Source of the DNA: Henriciella sp045287255
GTDB taxonomy: Bacteria; Pseudomonadota; Alphaproteobacteria; Caulobacterales; Hyphomonadaceae
Assembly: GCF_045287255.1 (NCBI RefSeq)
Contig: NZ_CP137142.1
Location: 124,001-188,000 of the forward strand
Direction: 5' to 3'
DNA: 64,000 nucleotides
The notes beneath the pieces are model-generated. The model did not search any database, was not told where the DNA came from, and saw only the letters and a list, made by a program, of their open reading frames with translations. The position numbers and the translations under genes are program-made. Numbering within the stretch: the first letter of the stretch is position 1; every line of letters starts with the position of its first letter. Below, piece by piece: positions 1-8,780 of this stretch.

Positions 1-2361
1 GATTTCGCCTGCAGGTGTCAGGCCTGCTGCCGTGTAGAGCGCGATTTCATCAGCGGTTGGAGCTGCGCGGACAACGTTCGGGTTAGAGCTGCCTTGCAAG
101 CGCAAGACGTAATCCAGTGAAATTTGGTTCTGATCCCCAAAGATACCGACCACATCTTCTTGTTCAATCCGCCACCAGTCCAGAGTGAAGGTCAGGTCAT
201 CTACGAATGACGGCTGATACACGAAACCGATTGAGATATTATCGTTTTCTTCCGGTTGCAGATCCGGGCCACCCGAGCGAACACTTTCTACGGAATTTCC
301 GTCACAATCACCGGTATTGAAGTCGGTCCCGTTTGCACGCGCAGTTGCCTCGCACAAAATCCAGTCTTCCCGGCCACCGTTTACACGGCGAATTCCTGTC
401 GCATTGATCTGCTCCAGATTTGGCGCACGGAAGCCTTGTGAGTATGCAGCGCGGACCTGGAAGTCAGCATGCGGATACCAAGACAAGGCAACTTTCGGTT
501 TTGCGATGCTGCCGACATCTGAATAGTCTTCCGCACGGATAGCAAGCTGTGCATCCAGGCTATGGACGAGCGGGATATTCATATCCTCGCTGACCAGCGG
601 CACCGCCAGTTCTGCGAAGGCTGAAAATACGTCCCGGTCCCCATCTGTATCTGGTGTTGGACTAGACCCCATAATGTCACTTGGGATGACGTTCCCGGTC
701 ACCGCGTCAGTAAACACGATTGTACCATCCAACCGCGCGTCACGATCATCCTTAAACTCCTCGCGGCGGAACTCCACGCCAAGAGCGATGCCGAGGCTCC
801 CGGCTGGTAGTTCATAAACTGACCCACTGGAAAGCTTAAAGTCCGCCAAGGTCAGCGAGGTTTCCCCAACCCGCGAAACAGGTACGAGGAAACTATCGAT
901 GGTAGCCTGGCTATTGAATGTCCCCGGCGCATCTGTATCAGTCGTATTGCCCCCTGCGAAGATATTATAAGCGTCCGCGGTAGTTCCATTAATCGCTTGT
1001 TGGAAAAGCGTGTTGCTGACGCGATTGGTGACATCGGTTGTCTCAGCTTCCGAATGAAGCAGCGCAGTCTCCCAATTCCATTGCTCCCAATCACCTCGCA
1101 GGCCGCCAAGCAATCTGAAGCTATCATTTTCTACGTCAACACGGCGAGGACCTGCATCCAGCGGACGATAATCCCGAATCTCAAGATCGACATCGAATGG
1201 GTTATAGAAAGCCTCCGCAGACACAGCCAAGCGCCCGCTTGAAAGGATTTGTGCGGCTTCACGCTCCCGGTTGTAATCGGCGTGATAATACGTTACCTCA
1301 CCAAAGAACTCGGTACCGTTCAAGAACTCATGGTTCACAAAAGCCATGATGTTTTGACGTTCAGTGTTGCCAACCAGCTCGCGATAACGCGCACGGTCAA
1401 GGCGCAATGCGGTGTCGATGGAGCCGCCATTGTCGGCACAGACACCATTTCCAAGATCAACGAGACATCCGGCAAACGTATCCGGTTGAATATGGAAATC
1501 ATCATCACCGATCGCTGCGATCGGGCCCTCCAGGGATCTAAACTCAGCCCATTGGGTCTGCGTTGAGAGATTTCGGAGCTGTGTATCCCCTTCAAATGGG
1601 GTTCCCTCAAAGAACGTTCTCAGGTCCTCTGTGCTCGAATTACGCAGCTGCAACGCAGAGAAACCCTCACGATCAAGAAAGTTTGCGAATACCGAAACAT
1701 TGGTCCGGCCATCATTGAAATTCTTGCCCCACTTTACCGTGCCCGTGAGCTCTCTCAGGTCAGTGTTCTCAGAGCCGCCATAGCGAAGACTAACATCAAA
1801 GCCTTCGAAATCATCCTGAGTGATCGTATTGATAACGCCTGCCACAGCATCAGTGCCGTAGATCGCAGCAGCCCCATCTCGCAGCACTTCCAAGCGCTGA
1901 ATACCGGTTACAGGGAGCGATTGTGAATTGACGGTGTTGACCGGAACAAAGTCCTCAACTTGTGTTCCCGGATGGAGCACAAGCCGGCGTCCGTTCAATA
2001 AGACGAGCGTATTGCCTGTCCCGATGCCGCGGAGGTTGATGGAACCGATATCACCCCGGGCGCCGTTAACGCCTGTAAATTCAGCTTCACTGAAAATGAT
2101 GTCTCCAACTTGTGGAATGGCGCGTAACAACTCGTCACCACTGCTGGCACCCGTGACATCAATATCATCGACACTCAAAACCGTAACAGGCAGAGCACCC
2201 GCAATGTCAGAGCCAATAATTTGCGAGCCGACAACGACGACTGTGTCGAGTTCACGGGCCTCATCGCTATCTGCTGTTGAGTCTTGTGCTTGTGCGATCA
2301 TACCTGTTGCAAGCACAGCGCTTCCCAACAAAGCCGCCTTAAGCGAAGTCTTCACCATCAT
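1..2361 (-). CDS. TonB-dependent outer-membrane receptor, 3' end missing
   Basis: The gene runs off the left edge; 787 codons without a stop are present. The product starts with a Sec signal peptide (about residues 1-25, ending in AQAQ), followed by a plug domain with the hallmark RDGAAAIYGTDAVAG, then a long beta-barrel with the late motif AYSQGFRAPNLEQ. Such receptors import scarce ligands such as siderophores, cobalamin, glycans or peptides using TonB-ExbBD energy; the ligand cannot be read from sequence. I chose the ATG at 2361 because a GGAGG lies 8 nt upstream; an in-frame ATG at 2367 is too close to it. A LysR gene lies directly upstream on the same strand and a matching operator sits in between, so the receptor is probably LysR-controlled. 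Confidence 0.93.
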   Translation of the reverse strand, partial: MMVKTSLKAALLGSAVLATGMIAQAQDSTADSDEARELDTVVVVGSQIIGSDIAGALPVTVLSVDDIDVTGASSGDELLRAIPQVGDIIFSEAEFTGVNGARGDIGSINLRGIGTGNTLVLLNGRRLVLHPGTQVEDFVPVNTVNSQSLPVTGIQRLEVLRDGAAAIYGTDAVAGVINTITQDDFEGFDVSLRYGGSENTDLRELTGTVKWGKNFNDGRTNVSVFANFLDREGFSALQLRNSSTEDLRTFFEGTPFEGDTQLRNLSTQTQWAEFRSLEGPIAAIGDDDFHIQPDTFAGCLVDLGNGVCADNGGSIDTALRLDRARYRELVGNTERQNIMAFVNHEFLNGTEFFGEVTYYHADYNREREAAQILSSGRLAVSAEAFYNPFDVDLEIRDYRPLDAGPRRVDVENDSFRLLGGLRGDWEQWNWETALLHSEAETTDVTNRVSNTLFQQAINGTTADAYNIFAGGNTTDTDAPGTFNSQATIDSFLVPVSRVGETSLTLADFKLSSGSVYELPAGSLGIALGVEFRREEFKDDRDARLDGTIVFTDAVTGNVIPSDIMGSSPTPDTDGDRDVFSAFAELAVPLVSEDMNIPLVHSLDAQLAIRAEDYSDVGSIAKPKVALSWYPHADFQVRAAYSQGFRAPNLEQINATGIRRVNGGREDWILCEATARANGTDFNTGDCDGNSVESVRSGGPDLQPEENDNISIGFVYQPSFVDDLTFTLDWWRIEQEDVVGIFGDQNQISLDYVLRLQGSSNPNVVRAAPTADEIALYTAAGLTPAGEI

Positions 2362-2391
2362 ATCCATTTCCTCCCGATGTGCTTCATCAAT

Positions 2392-2413
2392 GCTCAGATT
2401 GCTGAGCTTTTTT
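2392..2413 (+). terminator. Terminator-like hairpin in the receptor leader, facing +
   Basis: GCTCAG-ATTG-CTGAGC is followed directly by six T on the + strand, the form of an intrinsic terminator. No + strand gene ends here. It lies about 30 nt upstream of the TonB receptor start, so it could stop antisense transcription leaving the receptor gene, or act as a hairpin in the receptor mRNA leader. Confidence 0.45.
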
Positions 2414-2444
2414 GGGTGAGCAACGTCTTTGCGGCGACCGGGGT

Positions 2445-2459
2445 ATAACCTCAGGTTAT
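2445..2459. promoter_or_regulatory. LysR-type operator upstream of the TonB receptor
   Basis: ATAACCTCAGGTTAT is a perfect inverted repeat (7-bp arms, one central base) with the T-N11-A layout typical of LysR-family binding sites. It lies about 84 bp upstream of the receptor start and 7 bp beyond the lysR stop. A second copy with the same ATAAC-N5-GTTAT frame overlaps the lysR start, which points to the neighbouring LysR protein as the binder. Confidence 0.7.
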
Positions 2460-2465
2460 GTGACG

Positions 2466-3359
2466 TTACCCGGAAACCACCCGTAACTCCGCTGTGAGAT
2501 CATCAAGAAAGGCCCGTTCGGAAACCGATACTTTATAGTTTTCGCGCACAATAGCTCCCACCGAAAGCCCAATATTCTCAGTGAATCCGTAGATATCGAC
2601 CCCGTCACTGGACGGCCCGCGCGCAGCATATTCATCGACGATGGCAATACCGGCTCCGCTAGCGACAAGCATCTTGGCAATATAATAAGTGTTCACCACA
2701 ATTCGTCGCGACTGTTGTATATCTGACACATTTTCAAGGTGCGAACTCAAGAGGTGCCCCAGAGGCGCGTCTACATCGAGGTAAATCACCGACTCGCTAT
2801 TCAAGTCACGTGTTGTGATCGTGGCACCCTTCCCTGTCCAATGACCCTTCGGAGTCACGCATACAAACTTTGCTGTGGTAATTGGAATAATGCGAAGCCC
2901 TTCACGCGGATAAGGCTGATAAGCAATGGCGATGTCGGTTTGCTCTGTGCGTAAGGCGTTCACGGCTTCGTCGAAGTGAAAGGTTTCGATTTCTATACTT
3001 GTTTCGGGATAGCGCTTTGCGAATGCCGCAATTGCGCGTGGCCCTGCGGAGAGACCAATACTCGGCGCGAGCGCGATCCGAAGGGGCTTATCACTCCCCA
3101 ATTTCGCACTGGTCGCCCTGGCGCGAAATCGGTTTACTTCATTGAAGACCTTGGCTGCCCCCTCAAACAGGTCAGCAGCCTCTTTTGTAGGCACAAGGCC
3201 TGTCGTGGTTCTCTCGAACAGCTCGTAACCGAGCGTATCCTCAGTATGTCGAAGAACCTTGGAAATAGCCGGTTGAGATACCCCTAGTAGCTCACCAGCT
3301 TTACTGATCGACCCTGCCGAATAGACGGCATAAAAGACTTCGATTTGCCTCAACCTCAT
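2466..3359 (-). CDS. LysR-family transcriptional regulator
   Basis: A 297-residue protein of normal LysR length. Residues 1-60 form the winged helix-turn-helix (FYAVYSAGSISKAGELLGVS, then QPAISKVLRHTEDTLGYELF); residues about 90-290 form the periplasmic-binding-like effector domain. It lies directly upstream of the TonB receptor on the same strand and probably controls receptor expression and its own. A LysR-type operator overlaps the ATG itself and no Shine-Dalgarno is evident, so the mRNA may be leaderless or tightly autorepressed. The effector is unknown, but is plausibly related to the ligand imported by the receptor. Confidence 0.93.
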   Translation of the reverse strand: MRLRQIEVFYAVYSAGSISKAGELLGVSQPAISKVLRHTEDTLGYELFERTTTGLVPTKEAADLFEGAAKVFNEVNRFRARATSAKLGSDKPLRIALAPSIGLSAGPRAIAAFAKRYPETSIEIETFHFDEAVNALRTEQTDIAIAYQPYPREGLRIIPITTAKFVCVTPKGHWTGKGATITTRDLNSESVIYLDVDAPLGHLLSSHLENVSDIQQSRRIVVNTYYIAKMLVASGAGIAIVDEYAARGPSSDGVDIYGFTENIGLSVGAIVRENYKVSVSERAFLDDLTAELRVVSG

Positions 3360-3372
3360 AACACAAGGTTAT
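3358..3372. promoter_or_regulatory. LysR-type operator overlapping the lysR start codon
   Basis: ATAACACAAGGTTAT shares the ATAAC-N5-GTTAT frame (T-N11-A) with the site at 2445-2459. Its left edge covers the start codon of the regulator, so binding would block transcription or initiation: classic negative autoregulation. The assignment to this LysR is an inference from the pair of matching sites. Confidence 0.6.
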
Positions 3373-3634
3373 CAGGCAACACCCTCCAGTAAAGCTTGTT
3401 TAAGCTCAAACACTCCAACGCAAGTTTGATAGCTCATAGGCGCACAGAAATCATAAGAACGCCACCGTCCTTGATTGTGCCAGTAATCAGAAAAAACTCA
3501 TACCGCATCAAGTGGGGCAAGCGTTGTATTTCTTTATAGGTCAAATCTGCAGCACACATTAGAAAAACCCAATCTCATCGGCTCGCGAGATGCCAAATAA
3601 CACCTCTATGACAGTTGCTGCTTGGCTTTTGGAA
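3373..3634. other. Intergenic stretch with no recognised feature
   Basis: No convincing ORF, RNA fold or repeat is seen here. The stretch should carry the lysR promoter, read leftward. It is somewhat richer in A+T than the flanking genes. Confidence 0.5.
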
Positions 3635-3730
3635 TCATCGAACGGTTTTCTCTTGGACGGCAAGCTGCATTGCAGGATAGGGCTTATCAATGAAGCCAAG
3701 CCCAATACCTTTGGCAATATAAACAGACAT
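3635..3730 (-). CDS. Possible 31-residue small protein downstream of topA
   Basis: An ATG 18 nt beyond the topA stop opens a 31-codon frame (begins MSVYIAKGIGLG, ends EKTVR) with a weak purine-rich site upstream. Composition is protein-like, but I recognise no family. It could be a small gene co-transcribed with topA, a decayed remnant of a longer gene, or chance. Confidence 0.3.
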   Translation of the reverse strand: MSVYIAKGIGLGFIDKPYPAMQLAVQEKTVR

Positions 3731-3748
3731 GTCCTGCGCCCTCGCTGA

Positions 3749-6307
3749 TTACTTCTTGGCCGTTGCTTTCTTCTTCGCGGCGGGCTTTTTCTTGGTTGCG
3801 CGCTTCTTAGTCGGCTTCTTGGCTTTTGCTTCGATCAGCTCAATGGCTTGTTCAAGCGTGACCGCATCTGGAGCAATATCTTTAGGCAGGGTCGCATTGG
3901 TTTTGCCGTGCTTCACATATGGCCCATAGCGGCCTTCAAAGACCTTGATTGGCTCGCCATCGGTGTGATTACCAAGCTCGCGCAGGGCTTTGGCGGCGGT
4001 GCGGCCCCGCCCGCCGGGATTAGCGCGTTTGTCTGCGATCAGGGTCACGGCGCGGTTAAGGCCGATTTCCAGCATTTCCTCGACGGTGGGTACGTTCGCA
4101 TAGGTCTTCAGGTGCTGCACATAAGGACCATAGCGCCCAAGATTGGCGAGGATGGGTTCGCCGTCTTCGGGATGTTTGCCGACTTCACGTGGGAGGTTGA
4201 TCAGCATCAGGGCCTTCTCAGCCGTTAGATCCTGTGGCGACCAACCTTTTGGCAGGGAAGAACGCTTTGGTTTGTCTTCGCCTGGAAGGGTCATTTCCAG
4301 GTACGGGCCAAACCGCCCTGACTTTAGAAGGACAGGTTGGCCATTCTCATGCACAGCCACCTCTTCGCCATCCGGATTGATAGCGTTTTCGGCTTCTTCC
4401 GCGGTTGAAAAAGGTCGTGTGAATTTGCATTCCGGGTAGTTGGAGCAGCCAACAAAGGCCCCGTGGCGGCCTAGCTTGAGTGATAGCTCACCTTCATTAC
4501 ACAGTGGGCAAAGGCGCGGGTTTTCCTTAGTGTTGCCATCGGCATCTATGGCCGGGAACACGTGCGGGCCGAGCACCTCGTTGAGAACGTCCAGCACTTC
4601 TGAAACGCGCAGGTCTTTGGTTTCGGCAATGGCAGCTGTGAACCGATCCCAGAACTCTTTCAGGAAGGCTTTCCAGTCGAGCTTGCCATCGGAGATGATG
4701 TCGAGTTTTTCTTCCAGATTGGCCGTGTAATCATACTCAACATAACGACGGAAGAAGTTTTCCAGGAAGGCGGTGACCAGACGGCCTTTGTCTTCCGGGA
4801 TGAGTTGTTTCTTCTCAATCCGCACATAGTCGCGATCAACCAGCGTGGAGAGGGTTGAAGCATAGGTTGATGGGCGGCCAATGCCGAGCTCTTCGAGTTT
4901 TTTGACCAGAGACGCTTCAGTGTAGCGCGGTGGTGGATTGGTGAAGTGCTGCTCGGACTTGGCTTCGAGCAAGTCCGCATGATCGCCTTGCGCCATTTTG
5001 GGTAGGCGGGCTTCGGCATCCTCGTCCTTGTCGGTATCGTCACGCCCTTCTGTGTAGAGCTTGATGAAGCCATCAAACACCAGAACCTGACCGGAAGCCC
5101 GCAGCATGGCAGACTGGTCCTTATTGGTCAGGTCGATGGTTGTGCGCTCAAACTGGGCGGCGGTCATCTGCGAGGCAACGGCGCGGCGCCAGATCAGCGC
5201 GTAGAGCTTCCAGAGATCCTGATCGGGGTTTTTGTAATCATCAGGACGGATAGAGAAAACGGTTGGGCGGATCGCCTCGTGGGCTTCCTGAGCGTTCTTC
5301 TGCTTGGAGGAGTAGCGGCGTGGCTTCTCCGGCAGATATTGCGCGCCATAATCGCCCTGAATGTGCTCACGGGCATGGTGATAGGCCTCTTCAGCCATGT
5401 TCACACCATCGGTTCGCATATAGGTGATGCGGCCTTCTTCGTAGAGCTTTTGTGCCGCCTGCATAGTGCGCTTAGCGGAGAAGCCGAGCTTGCGCGAGGC
5501 GTCCTGTTGCAGGGTAGAGGTGATGAAAGGCGGTGGCGGGTTACGCTTGACCGGCTTGGCCTCAACGCTGGTGACGGAGTAACCGCCCTTTTTGACCTGC
5601 TCGAGCGCATCGGCGGCCATGTCAGCATTCGGCAGGCTGAACTTTTTGAGCGCCTTGCCATGCAAAGCGTGCAGCCGCGTGTCGAAATCGGTGCCATCTG
5701 GCGCACGCAGTTTGGCGCCAATCGTCCAGTATTCTTCTGGCTTGAACGTCTCGATCTCAATCTCGCGCTCACAGACAATGCGCAGTGCAACGGACTGCAC
5801 GCGGCCTGCAGAGCGGCTGCCCGGTAGCTTGCGCCAGAGCACGGGCGAGAGATTGAAGCCCACCAGATAATCCAGCGCGCGTCGGGCGAGATAAGCATCG
5901 ACCAGTTCCTGATCGACCTGACGTGGGTTTTCCATCGCACTTGTCACAGCGCTCTTGGTGATCGCATTGAAGACAACGCGCTCAATCGGATAGTCTTTCT
6001 TCAGAGCGCGGCGTTTACGCAGAGCCTCGATAATGTGCCAGCTGATCGCCTCGCCTTCGCGATCCGGGTCGGTTGCGAGGATCAGCTTATCGCCAGCTTT
6101 CACCGCATCTGCGATCGCCTTGATCCGCGGTTGGGATTTGCTGTCAGCCTGCCAGACCATGTCGAAATCATTGTCAGGATCGACCGAGCCATCCTTGGAC
6201 GGCAAGTCCCGGATATGCCCGTAAGAGGCGAGGACTTTATAATCCTTGCCGAGATATTTGTTGATCGTCTTGGCTTTGGCCGGGGACTCGACAACAACGA
6301 CTTTCAT
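3749..6307 (-). CDS. topA: DNA topoisomerase I
   Basis: Type IA topoisomerase that relaxes negatively supercoiled DNA by a transient 5'-phosphotyrosine link. Residues 1-110 form the Toprim domain (VVVESPAKAKTINKYLG, then ATDPDREGEAI with the acidic metal ligands). The catalytic tyrosine is Y296 in TYMRTDG. One C4 zinc finger (CPLCN...GCSNYPEC) is followed by several GR.GPY repeats typical of the C-terminal DNA-binding region, and the protein ends in a lysine/alanine-rich tail. Length is 852 residues, normal for alphaproteobacteria. A GGAG lies about 10 nt before the ATG. In many alphaproteobacteria topA lies near dprA; that is not the case here. Confidence 0.98.
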   Translation of the reverse strand: MKVVVVESPAKAKTINKYLGKDYKVLASYGHIRDLPSKDGSVDPDNDFDMVWQADSKSQPRIKAIADAVKAGDKLILATDPDREGEAISWHIIEALRKRRALKKDYPIERVVFNAITKSAVTSAMENPRQVDQELVDAYLARRALDYLVGFNLSPVLWRKLPGSRSAGRVQSVALRIVCEREIEIETFKPEEYWTIGAKLRAPDGTDFDTRLHALHGKALKKFSLPNADMAADALEQVKKGGYSVTSVEAKPVKRNPPPPFITSTLQQDASRKLGFSAKRTMQAAQKLYEEGRITYMRTDGVNMAEEAYHHAREHIQGDYGAQYLPEKPRRYSSKQKNAQEAHEAIRPTVFSIRPDDYKNPDQDLWKLYALIWRRAVASQMTAAQFERTTIDLTNKDQSAMLRASGQVLVFDGFIKLYTEGRDDTDKDEDAEARLPKMAQGDHADLLEAKSEQHFTNPPPRYTEASLVKKLEELGIGRPSTYASTLSTLVDRDYVRIEKKQLIPEDKGRLVTAFLENFFRRYVEYDYTANLEEKLDIISDGKLDWKAFLKEFWDRFTAAIAETKDLRVSEVLDVLNEVLGPHVFPAIDADGNTKENPRLCPLCNEGELSLKLGRHGAFVGCSNYPECKFTRPFSTAEEAENAINPDGEEVAVHENGQPVLLKSGRFGPYLEMTLPGEDKPKRSSLPKGWSPQDLTAEKALMLINLPREVGKHPEDGEPILANLGRYGPYVQHLKTYANVPTVEEMLEIGLNRAVTLIADKRANPGGRGRTAAKALRELGNHTDGEPIKVFEGRYGPYVKHGKTNATLPKDIAPDAVTLEQAIELIEAKAKKPTKKRATKKKPAAKKKATAKK

Positions 6308-6336
6308 GAAGGCTGGCTCCGTAAGAGGGCTTTGAG

Positions 6337-6366
6337 GCGGCGGAAAGTGGTTGGCCTTCCCGCCGC
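6337..6366 (-). promoter_or_regulatory. GC-rich hairpin in the topA leader
   Basis: Arms GCGGCGG and CCGCCGC, separated by 16 nt, lie 30-60 nt upstream of the topA start, within its probable 5' untranslated region. It may influence topA expression; there is no T-run, so it is not a standard terminator. Confidence 0.25.
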
Positions 6367-6454
6367 TGTCAACCGTTCGAAGCGAGTTGTAAGATCTTTG
6401 ACAGGGGTCTGCCGATACAAATCAGGTGTTTCTGGTCAAGACCAGCTGCTGCTT

Positions 6455-7573
6455 CTAGCCATCTTCCTGATAGGACAAGATGGTCAAGGAGATAAATAGT
6501 GCACAGAGCGCCGGGGACCATGCTGCAATGATGGCGGGCACTGCGCCCGAAGCGCCGAGACTACTCGCAATTTCATTGATGAAGAACAGCCCGACCGCCG
6601 CAATCGACCCCGTGGCGATGAGGCGCGATGTGCCACCAAGGCGCGACAGACGCAGACAAACCAGCGCGCCAATCAGGGCCATCGCGACATAGAGGACGGG
6701 TAAGGCGGTTAAGCCAAACCAGCGCATAATAAAGCTGGAGGCGTCCAATCCGGCTTTTGAGGTCTGGTTGATGAAGCCGGGAAGGTTCCAGAAGCCAATC
6801 GTGTTGGGAGATGTGAACCTGGAGAGCAGTTTGTTGGGGTCAATATCGGTCTCGATGGCCAGGCGATCCATGCGCTGGGTCTGGCCATCCGGAGTGTTCT
6901 CCACAATGTCGGTCAGTTGCCAGAAGCCATCAATGATGACAGCCTCTCGGGCATCAATGCGGCGGACAAAGCTGAAATCCTCAGTCGGCCGTGCGCCATC
7001 ATAGACGCGCCCTTCTTCCAGCAGTTTGATATTGGAGAAGACAAGGCCGCTTTCGTCCACACTTTGTGCGTAGATAACGATCTGGCTGTCATCGCTGCCC
7101 TGTCGTAGCCAGACGTCTTCGCGTGTGTCTTCAACGCGTTGGCCGCCCTCTTGCAGAAGCGCGGCGCGTGTATTCTCAAACCGTTCTGATAGCGTGGCCC
7201 CAAGCGGGTTGAGCACCATCATTGAGAACAGGCCAAGCCCGGCGGCCAGAACGATGAGGGGGGCGAGGAACTGCCAGGCGGATTGGCCGGTAGCGCGGAT
7301 GACAGACAGTTCTGATGTCTTGGACAATTGATTATAGGCGATCATTGCCGCGACCAGAATGGCAAAAGGCAAGGTCTGTTCGATCAAGCCGGGCAGCTTC
7401 ATGGCTGAGAGCTGGAGCGCTGTTAACGGCGAGAGATCAACGTCCCCCCCGACCGTTCGCAATTGCTCTACGGTATCGACAAGCATGATTGTGAGAACGA
7501 AAATACCAACGACTAGACCAAGAGCAGTCAGGCATTTCATAAAAATATAGCGCTGGATCCGATTCCCGATCAT
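6455..7573 (-). CDS. lptG: LPS export permease subunit LptG
   Basis: YjgP/YjgQ-family inner-membrane protein of 372 residues. With LptF and the LptB ATPase it extracts lipopolysaccharide from the inner membrane and passes it to the periplasmic bridge. One hydrophobic segment near residues 12-35, two more between about 60 and 130, a periplasmic jellyroll-like domain in the middle and three C-terminal segments match the family. The ATG at 7573 overlaps the lptF stop as ATGA, fixing both the start and operon coupling; a longer frame reaching 7669 lies inside lptF and is not the real start. Confidence 0.95.
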   Translation of the reverse strand: MIGNRIQRYIFMKCLTALGLVVGIFVLTIMLVDTVEQLRTVGGDVDLSPLTALQLSAMKLPGLIEQTLPFAILVAAMIAYNQLSKTSELSVIRATGQSAWQFLAPLIVLAAGLGLFSMMVLNPLGATLSERFENTRAALLQEGGQRVEDTREDVWLRQGSDDSQIVIYAQSVDESGLVFSNIKLLEEGRVYDGARPTEDFSFVRRIDAREAVIIDGFWQLTDIVENTPDGQTQRMDRLAIETDIDPNKLLSRFTSPNTIGFWNLPGFINQTSKAGLDASSFIMRWFGLTALPVLYVAMALIGALVCLRLSRLGGTSRLIATGSIAAVGLFFINEIASSLGASGAVPAIIAAWSPALCALFISLTILSYQEDG

Positions 7574-8685
7574 GCGAGACTCCGTTTCCGGCTGACGCCC
7601 TTGATGCGTCGCCCGCGCCAGAACAAGGCATATGCGAGAAGCACGATCGCAGTCACGGGCACCAACCATTGCGCAGCATTCATGGCGCGGTCACTGGTGC
7701 TGGCAGACTGAACCGAGAGTTGGACAATGATCAGGCCCAGCGCGGCTGCTGAGGCAAACACGATGCGACGGGAATAGCCCCTGCGGCTGAAATTGCCGCC
7801 GAGCACAGCCAGGATTGCGAGCATAGCCATCGCAATTGATAGAATAGGTGTGGTGATACGGGCGTGTGCCTCGGCGAGGAATTTGTCGATGTCCTGCGCT
7901 TCCTGCGCATTGCTGGGATCAAGATAAATCAGCTCATGCAGATAGCGATCTGAAGCCTTGAGAATGATCTTGTCGTCTTCACGGATGAAGGGTGAGAGGT
8001 CGATGGTAGACTGGTCAAACCTCAGAATCGTGAGCTCATTGTTGGAGTTGAGTTGGTATACTTCACCATCAAACATGACGATGCTGGGCACCCCATCAAC
8101 TTCAATGAAGCGGCCTCGCTTGGCCAGAACATCACGGGCATCCGGTTGGCCGGGACGTTCGGCAATCTGAACGCCTATCAAGTCACTGCCTTCCTGGGCC
8201 CGGGCAAAGACAGTGAGGTTTTCATCCGGCGAGGTAAACTGGCCGGGCCTGAACAGGGTTGAAACCAATTCGGTGCGAGCATCCTGTACCTGCGCCCGCA
8301 TCTCGCGCTGTGCGGCCGGTTGGACGAACAGGTTCACGCTAAGATGAAGAATGGCCGCCAGAGTCGCGAGCCGTAAAACGGGCGAGGCGATCTGCCAGCG
8401 CGTCATACCGGCGGCTTCGGCAACAACAATCTCACTATCGCGATGCAAGCGATTGAGGGCCCAGATACTGGCTACGAACATCGCCATGGGCAGAAGCAGG
8501 GCCATGATCTGTGGCGCACCCAACATGACAATGGTGAAGAATGTGAAGGCGTTCTGGCGGTTCTCGACAATAATATCGGTTCGGGAGAGCCCTTGTGCAA
8601 GGATGGCCAGCAGGGCTAGTCCGCCGACAATGATCAGGACGGACCGCATCACCCGGAAGAAAATATACTTCTGGATGTTGTTCAT
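7570..8685 (-). CDS. lptF: LPS export permease subunit LptF
   Basis: YjgP/YjgQ-family partner of LptG, 371 residues, with the same plan: N-terminal membrane segments (residues about 8-120), a periplasmic beta domain and C-terminal membrane segments. The start begins MNNIQKYIFFRVM, the conserved opening of the family; an in-frame TTG 13 codons earlier (8724) is less likely. It is translationally coupled to lptG by a 4-nt overlap and is divergent from pepA, an arrangement common in alphaproteobacteria. Confidence 0.95.
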   Translation of the reverse strand: MNNIQKYIFFRVMRSVLIIVGGLALLAILAQGLSRTDIIVENRQNAFTFFTIVMLGAPQIMALLLPMAMFVASIWALNRLHRDSEIVVAEAAGMTRWQIASPVLRLATLAAILHLSVNLFVQPAAQREMRAQVQDARTELVSTLFRPGQFTSPDENLTVFARAQEGSDLIGVQIAERPGQPDARDVLAKRGRFIEVDGVPSIVMFDGEVYQLNSNNELTILRFDQSTIDLSPFIREDDKIILKASDRYLHELIYLDPSNAQEAQDIDKFLAEAHARITTPILSIAMAMLAILAVLGGNFSRRGYSRRIVFASAAALGLIIVQLSVQSASTSDRAMNAAQWLVPVTAIVLLAYALFWRGRRIKGVSRKRSLA

Positions 8686-8780
8686 GCTGCCCGAGTACCT
8701 GTTTTTTCTGTCGTCGACTCTCAATAACGAGTTGCACCGCTCGCGTCGATGCCTAGTTGTAGGGCAAACGGAGTTTAATC

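Noticed and set aside
6425..6450. CTGGTC/GACCAG hairpin after lptG
   Set aside because: Short stem and no T-run; not enough for a terminator call.
7570..8724. lptF starting at TTG 8724
   Set aside because: The ATG at 8685 gives the conserved N-terminus; the extension is not family-like.
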